A DNA stretch of 49,639 nucleotides from Paludibacter sp. (GTDB taxonomy: Bacteria; Bacteroidota; Bacteroidia; Bacteroidales; Paludibacteraceae), in contig JAUSNQ010000107.1 in the NCBI GenBank assembly GCA_030655595.1, positions 1 through 49,639 of the forward strand, read 5' to 3'. Under the pieces are notes generated by a model. It worked only from the letters and a program-made list of their open reading frames with translations. It made no database searches and was not told the DNA's origin. The translations under genes were made by a program, and so were the position numbers. Of the stretch, positions 18,458-25,992 are shown one piece after another (positions within the stretch are counted from its first letter, which is position 1; every line of letters begins with the position of its first letter).

Positions 18458-21286
18458 TTATTTTTTTCCTCCCATTGATTGTTTATTGTCACTTTTATTT
18501 TGTTTTCCCTTTTTGCCCAGGGTATTAAACCGATATACTAAATAAAGCATTGCATAAGCCGAAAGCGTGTTATATTCCTGATCTTCAACAAAATTATTTG
18601 TTACATTTCTTACGATATTCAATTGCTGACCCAGCACATCATTCACACGCAATCTGATTGTGGCAGCTTTACCAAGGAACATTTTGCTAACTTCAAAACT
18701 CCAAAGCGTTTCACTTTTGTTATATCCCTCTGAAAAACCAGCATATCCGCGGTAGCGCAAATCAGTAGAAAACGCCCATGCATCGGGCAATGACAACTGA
18801 GTGGAAAAATTAAAACCGTAGGCCGATGTTAGTTGCGATTCCCTACCTTCAATTGAATGTGCGGTTTTACTTCTGGTATAATTTCCTTTGAGCTGAGCAA
18901 AAATTATATCTTTTCGAAAAGATACTCCGATGTTTTGAATCAAAGATGTGGTTGTAGAAATATTCTTTTCGCTTCCATACCGCGGCATATAAGAATAGCC
19001 AATATCATTTCTCATGTTAAACTGGCTGTAGTTATTTATTTGAAACATCGAACCGACAGGCTGGTTAAACATCATCACTCCCTGAATATTCCACGAGCCA
19101 GACTCATTCAGATATTCAGTCGTGCGTATGCCGGTACCAATGTGCTCCTCCTTTTCTTCGAAAATTGTTTTGCTAATGATATCATTATACAGATACTGAC
19201 CGGAAAAAGTAGTTATGAAAGAACGTTGATTTTTTTTGTCGAAATCACTGTATCTCATCCTCAGGGTATTGACAAATGTAGGGATGAGGTTTGGGTTTCC
19301 CCTCCTGATGTTGTTGGGGTTGGTAATATCGTCAGTCGGGTCGAGTTGAAAAATTGTCGGCGATTCAGTTCGTGCTTTGTAATCAATTTTGAGCATGCTA
19401 ATTTTCGAGAAATTATAGGTATAACTGAGATTCGGGGCGAAATTCCAAACAGTCAGACCGGGATAGACATACACGGTCGAATCACTTCCATCGTAACTCC
19501 CACCATGGATAAATCTTCTGCTGGAGGTATAAGATGGATTTATATCAATCCCCAACAAATAATTATATTTATCCCTTACAGCACGGAAACTCAATGCCAG
19601 CTGCTGGGTGATGGTTATATTATCCAGACTTTTGCTGTATTTTGGATCAATGACAGTATATGCATCCTGATCATCCTTCACATAACTGTTTTTTATCGAC
19701 TCCCTGTCGTTGTATCTGAACCAGTAAGTAGTCTGAAAAAAGTTATTTTTACCTATCGGCTCAACATAAGCTGAATAAAAGCGCGTATTCATGGTTGAAT
19801 TCGAAGTTTTAACCTGCTGGTCAATACGTTCGCGTTCTTTGCCTGTTTTGTAAATAAAAAACCTTGAGAAATTCTCGCCTTGTCCGTCTGTGTCGGCATA
19901 CCGGGAATCAATATTGAAAGACAGTTTCCGTCCCTTTTTGTCGAAATCCTTTACTACGGTCAGCAACCCACCTACGCTGATTGCTTCTTTCGTGTCGGCA
20001 TTCATTTTATAACTGCGGTTGATTTTTGTGCTGTCGGCAGCCGACAAAACACCAAATCCCTTCGACTCAGCAACAGACTTTGAAAAGGTGCCACTTGGAG
20101 CAAACTGGATGGTCCATCCTCCGGCAGGTTTGTATTCCAGTTGGTAATTAAATTGAATTTCGTGACTTCTATTGATGGTGTGGGTGGTATCTTTCAAAAA
20201 AGTAACACTGTCGATCAGCATGTTTTGTCGCGCACTCCATCGACTGATATCTTTATTCGAGAATCCATAGGTAATATCTCCCGTCATTTTTAAATTGGGT
20301 GATTTTTCGGCAGCATAATTAACCCCGGTTGAGAATGTTGTATTGATGCCGGGATTAATTGCTTTTCTGGTGGTGAGCAATGAGGTTTGTTCTGCCCTTG
20401 TTGAAAATTTCTGGTTGTTGATGTTATTTCCGTTTACAACAAATCCGAATTGTGACTCATCTTTAAAACGCATGGCTACTGTATTTAAATCATAGCGGAC
20501 TTCATCAAAAAGGGTTGCATCCAACTCGCTCCCGATTCCTCCGTTCGCATTGAGCATGACACCCTGTTTCATCCCTTTTTTGATTGTAATATTGATTATA
20601 ATCTCATCTTCACCATCATCAATGCCCGTCAACTGCGCTAATTCTGATTTTTCATTGATAATTTGCAGTTTATCCATGATTTCGACTGGAATATTTTTAG
20701 AAGAAATCGTCGCATCTCCCTTGAAGAAATTTTTTCCGTTGACCATGATTTTTTTTATCTCTTTTCCCTGTACTGTAATTTTCCCGGTTTCCGACACCTC
20801 TACCCCCGGCAACCGTTTCAATAAATCTTCTACAACTGCGCTTTCCGGTAGTTTAAAGGCTTCGGTATTGAATTCAACGGTGTCCCCTTTCACGACCATT
20901 TCGGTTAACTGAGCTGTAACAACGGCCTCTCTCAGCGCAATTACATTCTCGTCGATATTTATTTTTCCCAAATCCAGCACTGATGATTTATCATTTACAA
21001 GCAGCAATTGATACGTGTTTTTATATCCTATAGAGCTAACCACCAAAATATATTTTCCCGGATTAACCCGAAGCAACTCGAAGTTTCCATTATTGTCAGT
21101 GCTTACTCCTTTAAACAAAGAACTGTCCTTTGCGTGTAGCAACCTTACCGTAGCAAATGGCAACGGTTTGTTTGCCGGCTGTTCTACAACTAGCCCTTTA
21201 ATATTTAAAGTATGAATAGAAACGGCTAATGATGGTTGTATGTTAAGACAAAACAACATGATTATAAGAAAGAAATTAAATTTCAT
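18458..21286 (-). CDS. TonB-dependent outer-membrane receptor (non-SusC type)
   Basis: This 942-residue protein has a signal peptide (1-21), a carboxypeptidase-regulatory-like domain (about 28-105, LNIKGLVVEQPANKPLPFATVRL), a plug-like region with LLKRLPGVEVSETGKITVQG and VNGKNFFKGD, and a long beta-barrel of the outer-membrane-protein 'OMP_b-brl' kind. It lacks the SusC signature blocks and has no SusD partner beside it, so it is a separate transporter, perhaps for a released monomer, a small oligosaccharide or a metal. The last residues are basic and Lys/Gly rich (QNKSDNKQSMGGKK) rather than an aromatic barrel terminus. It sits between two sulfatase genes in unit B. Confidence 0.9.
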   Translation of the reverse strand: MKFNFFLIIMLFCLNIQPSLAVSIHTLNIKGLVVEQPANKPLPFATVRLLHAKDSSLFKGVSTDNNGNFELLRVNPGKYILVVSSIGYKNTYQLLLVNDKSSVLDLGKINIDENVIALREAVVTAQLTEMVVKGDTVEFNTEAFKLPESAVVEDLLKRLPGVEVSETGKITVQGKEIKKIMVNGKNFFKGDATISSKNIPVEIMDKLQIINEKSELAQLTGIDDGEDEIIINITIKKGMKQGVMLNANGGIGSELDATLFDEVRYDLNTVAMRFKDESQFGFVVNGNNINNQKFSTRAEQTSLLTTRKAINPGINTTFSTGVNYAAEKSPNLKMTGDITYGFSNKDISRWSARQNMLIDSVTFLKDTTHTINRSHEIQFNYQLEYKPAGGWTIQFAPSGTFSKSVAESKGFGVLSAADSTKINRSYKMNADTKEAISVGGLLTVVKDFDKKGRKLSFNIDSRYADTDGQGENFSRFFIYKTGKERERIDQQVKTSNSTMNTRFYSAYVEPIGKNNFFQTTYWFRYNDRESIKNSYVKDDQDAYTVIDPKYSKSLDNITITQQLALSFRAVRDKYNYLLGIDINPSYTSSRRFIHGGSYDGSDSTVYVYPGLTVWNFAPNLSYTYNFSKISMLKIDYKARTESPTIFQLDPTDDITNPNNIRRGNPNLIPTFVNTLRMRYSDFDKKNQRSFITTFSGQYLYNDIISKTIFEEKEEHIGTGIRTTEYLNESGSWNIQGVMMFNQPVGSMFQINNYSQFNMRNDIGYSYMPRYGSEKNISTTTSLIQNIGVSFRKDIIFAQLKGNYTRSKTAHSIEGRESQLTSAYGFNFSTQLSLPDAWAFSTDLRYRGYAGFSEGYNKSETLWSFEVSKMFLGKAATIRLRVNDVLGQQLNIVRNVTNNFVEDQEYNTLSAYAMLYLVYRFNTLGKKGKQNKSDNKQSMGGKK

Positions 21287-21340
21287 GGAACGATGCTATG
21301 CAAATGATTACGATAATTACAAAAATTAATAAATTCCAGT

Positions 21341-22780
21341 TCAGAATAAATCTTTCAGGTCTGCCAAACTATTTAAAAGCGGATCATCTTGCTGTTTTGC
21401 TTCTATTAGCAGATTCCGAAAAAGAAGATTGGCTGTTTTTGTGTACTTCTTATTGCCGAAGAGATTGTTCATTTCCAAAGGGTCGCTATGAAGATCAAAA
21501 AGATAAATCTGCTTCGCTGCTGGAATTATATAAAGCTTGTACCGATCATTTCTTAGCATGCGCTGACTTTGCATGAATGCTCCATAAACAAACTGTCTGC
21601 CTTTTTCATTTTTTCTCACTAAAACATCAGTAAGCGATTTGAAATCGATTGAAATATCCTCCTTTACCCCTGCTACTTCATACATCACAGGCACAATATC
21701 CTGCATATACACAAGTTGAGTTCGTGTTTGACCTTTCTCTACCGCGTATCCCGAGATGATTAAAGGAACTTTGATGCTGTGTTCATAAAGGTTTTGCTTG
21801 CCCAGAAAGCCATGTTGTCCAACCGCTAGTCCATTGTCAGAAGTAAGTATAATTAAAGTGTTTTTATCCATTCCCTCATTCTTGAGTACGGATATAATTC
21901 TTCCGATTTGTTCATCGAGGTGTGAGATGATGGCATAATACTCTTGCCGGTGTTTTCTGACCGCATAAGGCGTACGTGGAAATGGAGCCAAACGCTCATC
22001 TCTGAGGTTTCTTCCTGCATCCATAAGCTTATTCAAAGGATGTTCTGGTAGAAAATTTTCGGGCAATTGAATGGATGCGAGTGGATATTGATCAACAAAA
22101 GAACGCGGTGCCTGACGCGGATCGTGTGGGGCATTGAAAGCGCAATACATGAAATGAGGGTTGTTCGACCGGGCATTGTTCCTAATATATTCGATGATGA
22201 CATCAGCTTGTTCTTCAGACCAGTGTTTTACTCCTGTCCAAAACCCCTTTTGAGCTTTGTCCCACGGTAACCACAACGAGTCATTTTCATTTTGTGGACG
22301 GTTGTAACTTGCCGGTGTATCAGCAGGCATACCACCCGTCCTCATCAACTCCACCTGATCAAAAACCTGATTGGGGGTGATGTGTGCAACATGCCATTTG
22401 CCGGTCATGAATGTGCTATATCCGGCATTTTTCATGATTTGAGGCAACAGCATTTCAGACTCAAACTCTTTTTTGTAACGTAATTTTTCGGCCTGATTTG
22501 CACGCCAGATGTATCGACCGGTGAGCAATTGCGACCGACTGGCAATGCTGACAGCTCCGTTCCAACCTCCCATGTTGTATGCATTTTCGAACAAAACACC
22601 CTGATGTGCCAAAGCATCTAAATTTGGGGTTTTAATTACTTTGTTACCATATGCTCCAACCGCATCATACGAAAGATCATCCAGATAGATAAACAAGATA
22701 TTTGGCTTGGATGGCTTTTCAGCATACAGTCCGAGCGAAGCAGCAAAAGGAAACAGCAAATGAAAAAATTTGAGTTGCAT
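21341..22780 (-). CDS. Sulfatase, serine-type with SxASR motif, exported
   Basis: This 479-residue sulfatase is the first gene of unit B. The activation motif is SIASR (Ser78), where the usual Pro is Ala; this variant is seen in active sulfatases. Supporting motifs are DD at 34-35, SQLLTGRYIWR after the active site, and LTSDNGLAVGQHGFLGKQNLYEH for the second metal site. A signal peptide covers about residues 1-20. The gene starts 34 bp downstream of a perfect -7 box and the ATTAATG operator of site B. The substrate is unassigned. Confidence 0.93.
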   Translation of the reverse strand: MQLKFFHLLFPFAASLGLYAEKPSKPNILFIYLDDLSYDAVGAYGNKVIKTPNLDALAHQGVLFENAYNMGGWNGAVSIASRSQLLTGRYIWRANQAEKLRYKKEFESEMLLPQIMKNAGYSTFMTGKWHVAHITPNQVFDQVELMRTGGMPADTPASYNRPQNENDSLWLPWDKAQKGFWTGVKHWSEEQADVIIEYIRNNARSNNPHFMYCAFNAPHDPRQAPRSFVDQYPLASIQLPENFLPEHPLNKLMDAGRNLRDERLAPFPRTPYAVRKHRQEYYAIISHLDEQIGRIISVLKNEGMDKNTLIILTSDNGLAVGQHGFLGKQNLYEHSIKVPLIISGYAVEKGQTRTQLVYMQDIVPVMYEVAGVKEDISIDFKSLTDVLVRKNEKGRQFVYGAFMQSQRMLRNDRYKLYIIPAAKQIYLFDLHSDPLEMNNLFGNKKYTKTANLLFRNLLIEAKQQDDPLLNSLADLKDLF

Positions 22781-22813
22781 GGTGTTTTATAGACTAAAGT
22801 ATGATTGCTTAGA

Positions 22814-22881
22814 CAAAGATAGCCGGTGATACTTAATGAAAACATTAATGGTCACATTAATGTAAAATAAAATACATTAAG
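22814..22881 (-). promoter_or_regulatory. Promoter and triple-heptamer operator of the sulfatase unit (site B)
   Basis: On the minus strand, TATCTTTG (22821-22814) is a perfect TAnnTTTG box. Direct heptamers lie upstream: ATTAAGT (22837-22831), ATTAATG (22849-22843) and ATTAATG (22861-22855), at 12-bp period, with the proximal one 9 bp from the box. A distal CTTAATG lies at 22881-22875. The design matches sites A and C almost base for base, including the distal copy 20 bp beyond the third repeat. Confidence 0.8.
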
Positions 22882-22909
22882 ATGGACCAAAACTGCTTTT
22901 GATAAATAC

Positions 22910-22947
22910 AAAAAGCGATCTCCATTATAAACAGGAGAACGCTTTTT
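22910..22947. terminator. Bidirectional rho-independent terminator after the regulator gene
   Basis: AAAAAGCGATCTCC (22910-22923) pairs with GGAGAACGCTTTTT (22934-22947) with one mismatch and a 10-nt loop, flanked by A and T runs. It lies about 80 bp past the regulator stop codon and upstream of the site B promoter, so it insulates the regulator from unit B. Confidence 0.85.
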
Positions 22948-23025
22948 CATACAGGAATAATTTTTTGAACCTTTTACGACCCGACTTGATTACAACACCC
23001 AGAACATAACTTGTGAAAAAGAAAA

Positions 23026-25563
23026 TCATTTCACGGCATAACGTTCGATATAACTTTTCATATCAAGTGTTATTGGATTACCATAAGATTGTTTATAGTC
23101 ATTTTTATAAGATTCGAAGTTCTGTTTCGCAGCAATTGTTTTTCCTAATTTCAGCAGTGCAGATAATTTGGCAGCAAAAAATTCATCGTTCAAGGGCTCC
23201 AGAGCAAGTAGCACATTGGTCAGTTTCACGACAGTGGCAAACTCCAATTTTTCCATCAAAGGATTAATTTCTTTTGGTAAAATCTCCAGCAACAAAGCTT
23301 CAAAAGTCGATTTGAATTTATCAATCCAAGGTGTTTGTATATGAGGAAAGAACATGCCGTTGGACAATGTCGAAATCAGGGTTGAAATTTCAAATGGTTT
23401 TTTCTGTGCCAGCATCATGAATATTTGAACATAATCACAATGAGCGGGCTCATCAACTTGTATAACCCATTTGCCGTTTTCGGCTTTATCGAGTGTAATT
23501 CCATCAATATCTTTCAAAATTGCCCTGAGCTGATTCGCAGTAACACCTCTCAGATTTTGAGCAGATGCCGCGTCTTTATCAGGCCATAATGCAGTACAAA
23601 GATCCAATGAAGTTAAACCACCCCGTTCTGAATAACTGTTCAATAAAACCAAAGCGAAAAAATGCTTTAATCTTACGCTAAAGCGATAAGTAATGTCTTT
23701 CCCTTTATTATCGAAAACAGCAAAGCCTCCAAAAGTATACACAGAATTAGGACTAGGGATGTAAATCAGCGAATTAATAGCATGATGTTCCTCTATTATA
23801 TCAGTTGAATCATCATAAACTTCGGTATCATCGTGTTTGTATTTGCGTTTAATTAACCAAAAAACTAAAAAGCCGGCAATCAGCAATGTCAGTAAAACCA
23901 ATAGAATATTCAGAAATGTCTTTACCTGGTAGGATTGACCGTACAATTCAAGTTCATTCTGAGGAGGCGAAGCAAGCGAATAAATCCTCAAACTTGCCTG
24001 CAATTCTTTCGACCACTCTTTGACCACACACAAAAGCTGCGAACTCTTTTCGTCATGAAACAAAAAGGCATTCGATTGAATTTTTTCCGACATCATCGCA
24101 ATTGTATCTGCAACTCTTACGATTGTTTTCTCATTTAAAGAGATACGATAAAGCTGAAGGGTAGCATTCACTTGTTGATGAGTAAAACCAAGCACATAAA
24201 TTTCATTGCTTTTTTCGATATAAACCAATTGATTTAACGGAACAAAATTTTCTTCAATTTGATTTTTGAAATCTGCAATTTTCTTACTCTCACCCGTTGA
24301 GAGATTCACTAAGAAAAGATCATAGAAATGAAAACCGCCCATTTCCTGTTTGCCACTCGGGTTACCAAACCCACCAAAAACAAACACCTCTTCAGGACTG
24401 TAAGCTTCACCCATTGTTGTGAAAAATCTGGGCTTAATGCTGTCTCCCTTGAGTGGTATATCTACCCACAAGGACTCAGAAATATCTAATTTCGTTAACT
24501 TGTTGTAGTAACTGAAACTCCCGTACCCTCCAAAAACATACAACGCAGTGTCTGTCGGATTAAAGTAAGAACCGTGGTGATGCCTCTTGCCGATTGAATT
24601 AATTATTTCGTAATACTTCTCCGATGAATCTGCTTTGCTGACTGACAACATGTTATCACCAATTTCGCGATTACCGTAATGATACACGAAGATATTGTCC
24701 TGAATCGGATTGTAGACAGCCTCTCTGTAGTATTTACTCAGGTCAATCAACTTTTCGAAAGGCTTAGCCGAGAAAATCTCATCGCGTGAAGAAAATGTAA
24801 ATACTGAATCATCTGATAGTACGTGTACTTCCTGACGTATGCTATCGAAAGCAATCCCGCTGTTGTAATGACAGGTTGCAAAACCTATTTGAGACCAATG
24901 CAGGTGGTCAGATATCAGCCAGCAAGGATTTTCAACTACGCCTACAATTCTTTTTCTAACATCGTGAATTTCCGTTCCCTCTTTTTGAGTAAGTGGAATA
25001 AAGATCTCCTTGTTGTTACTTTTTGAAGTAATGTGCAAATTTCGGATTGCCATCCGCACTACTTCAATATATTGAGTTGAACGGCCAAATACAAATTCTC
25101 CTTTAGAACAATCATTTTCCAGTTCTGTTTCTAAAACCAGCTGCTTATCCTTACATGTAATTGAAACTTCATTCTTTTCAGCATCAAAACTAACAATTAT
25201 TGGAATCCAGTGACTCCTGCCCAATTGATTTTTTGGGACACTGATGATAGCAGCTTTATTCTCTGCCGGAATGGTCAATTCAAAATGAGAGTTGGCACTG
25301 TTGCGGTAATGTACGTGTACAAAATTCACGACCTTTTGAGAGGGTAATTTGAAACTGAAAATATAACCAAACTTGTCAGCATTCCAGATTGAGACATCAA
25401 ATTCAATTTGAAAAGAACCTGAAACCCCCATTTTCGAGAGATTTAGCTGCGCTGATGTTCTTTGATTAATCAGCTCATCAGATGATTTAAAAGCCAGACC
25501 ACCAATATTGGCATATGCAGTTACAACAACAAATAGCAAGGTAAGCAGCAATTTAGCTTTCAT
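23026..25563 (-). CDS. Membrane-spanning one-component regulator: LamG/Kelch-like sensor, one TM, SARP/BTAD-like DNA-binding domain
   Basis: The protein (845 residues from this start) begins with a signal peptide, MKAKLLLTLLFVVVTAYA. An in-frame ATG at 25626 would add 21 residues before it and is less likely. Residues about 25-195 look like a LamG/concanavalin-like beta-sandwich. Residues about 250-530 contain Kelch-like repeats (ALYVFGGYGSF, EVFVFGGFGN). One transmembrane helix lies at about 549-571 (LLVLLTLLIAGFLVFWLI), followed by the basic KRKYKH, giving an outside sensor and cytoplasmic C-terminus. Residues about 609-704 resemble an OmpR-like winged helix of the SARP type (TYRFSVRLKHFFALVLL, LCTALWPDKD, NLRGVTANQLRAIL). 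The rest is helical, like a BTAD/TPR domain. No kinase, receiver or AraC domain is present. It lies between the three operator-bearing promoters and is the best candidate for their activator. Confidence 0.82.
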   Translation of the reverse strand: MKAKLLLTLLFVVVTAYANIGGLAFKSSDELINQRTSAQLNLSKMGVSGSFQIEFDVSIWNADKFGYIFSFKLPSQKVVNFVHVHYRNSANSHFELTIPAENKAAIISVPKNQLGRSHWIPIIVSFDAEKNEVSITCKDKQLVLETELENDCSKGEFVFGRSTQYIEVVRMAIRNLHITSKSNNKEIFIPLTQKEGTEIHDVRKRIVGVVENPCWLISDHLHWSQIGFATCHYNSGIAFDSIRQEVHVLSDDSVFTFSSRDEIFSAKPFEKLIDLSKYYREAVYNPIQDNIFVYHYGNREIGDNMLSVSKADSSEKYYEIINSIGKRHHHGSYFNPTDTALYVFGGYGSFSYYNKLTKLDISESLWVDIPLKGDSIKPRFFTTMGEAYSPEEVFVFGGFGNPSGKQEMGGFHFYDLFLVNLSTGESKKIADFKNQIEENFVPLNQLVYIEKSNEIYVLGFTHQQVNATLQLYRISLNEKTIVRVADTIAMMSEKIQSNAFLFHDEKSSQLLCVVKEWSKELQASLRIYSLASPPQNELELYGQSYQVKTFLNILLVLLTLLIAGFLVFWLIKRKYKHDDTEVYDDSTDIIEEHHAINSLIYIPSPNSVYTFGGFAVFDNKGKDITYRFSVRLKHFFALVLLNSYSERGGLTSLDLCTALWPDKDAASAQNLRGVTANQLRAILKDIDGITLDKAENGKWVIQVDEPAHCDYVQIFMMLAQKKPFEISTLISTLSNGMFFPHIQTPWIDKFKSTFEALLLEILPKEINPLMEKLEFATVVKLTNVLLALEPLNDEFFAAKLSALLKLGKTIAAKQNFESYKNDYKQSYGNPITLDMKSYIERYAVK

Positions 25564-25669
25564 TGTTGTTATTTTAGTATGTAAGAATTTCTTGATATAA
25601 CGGGACATATATGAATGCATTTCCAAATAAAAATTGGTATCAATAGTTGATGTGCTACTAATTTTTGCA

Positions 25670-25677
25670 CAAATTTA
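25670..25677 (-). promoter_or_regulatory. Probable -7 box of the regulator gene
   Basis: On the minus strand this reads TAAATTTG, a match to TAnnTTTG. It lies about 107 bp upstream of the preferred regulator start and 44 bp upstream of the longer one. No clear -33 element and no ATTAATG triplet are present, so the regulator does not appear to share its targets' operator. Confidence 0.5.
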
Positions 25678-25863
25678 TAAAAAACTTTCAATATAAAATA
25701 ATCATGCACCTAATTGGCGTGTAATTGTTAATACCGGGAATCTTTCAATACCGATTTCAATTACTAAACAATAAAATAAGCTAACTGGTTCATTTCAAAA
25801 ATCAACCGCGTGAAAACAAATGGAAACTACTCAAAACGCTTTAATCAAAAAAGAAATAATGGT

Positions 25864-25932
25864 ATTAATAATTTTTTCATTGCGTTAATGATTTTATTAA
25901 TGGTTATATTAAGGTGGTGATTTGTACTTTTG
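25864..25932 (+). promoter_or_regulatory. Promoter and triple-heptamer operator of the T9SS unit (site C)
   Basis: TACTTTTG (25925-25932) is a perfect -7 box. Upstream on the same strand are GTTAATG (25884-25890), ATTAATG (25896-25902) and ATTAAGG (25908-25914), at exact 12-bp period, with the proximal one 10 bp from the box. A distal ATTAATA is at 25864-25870, 20 bp before the first of the three. The orientation relative to transcription is the same as at sites A and B although this unit is on the opposite strand. Confidence 0.8.
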
Positions 25933-25992
25933 AGCATTGAAGGCAAAGACCTGTCTGAAATTAATTGTTAAACCATAAAAAATATTCTAATC

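Larger units (their letters stand above)
25627..25992. other. 366-bp divergent intergenic region between the regulator and unit C
   Basis: No open reading frame of note is seen. The left end holds the probable regulator promoter (25670-25677), the right end holds operator site C and its -7 box (25864-25932), and about 180 bp of AT-rich sequence lies between. A 60-nt 5' leader separates the unit C promoter from its first ATG at 25993. Confidence 0.7.

Noticed and set aside
18857..19774. 305-residue open frame on the plus strand
   Set aside because: It lies entirely antisense to the TonB-dependent receptor, has no signal, domain or promoter box, and its composition follows from the barrel codons on the other strand.
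23026..25626. Regulator considered as a hybrid two-component or ECF anti-sigma protein
   Set aside because: No histidine kinase, receiver, AraC-type or FecR-type domain is visible; the C-terminal part fits a SARP-like winged helix better.
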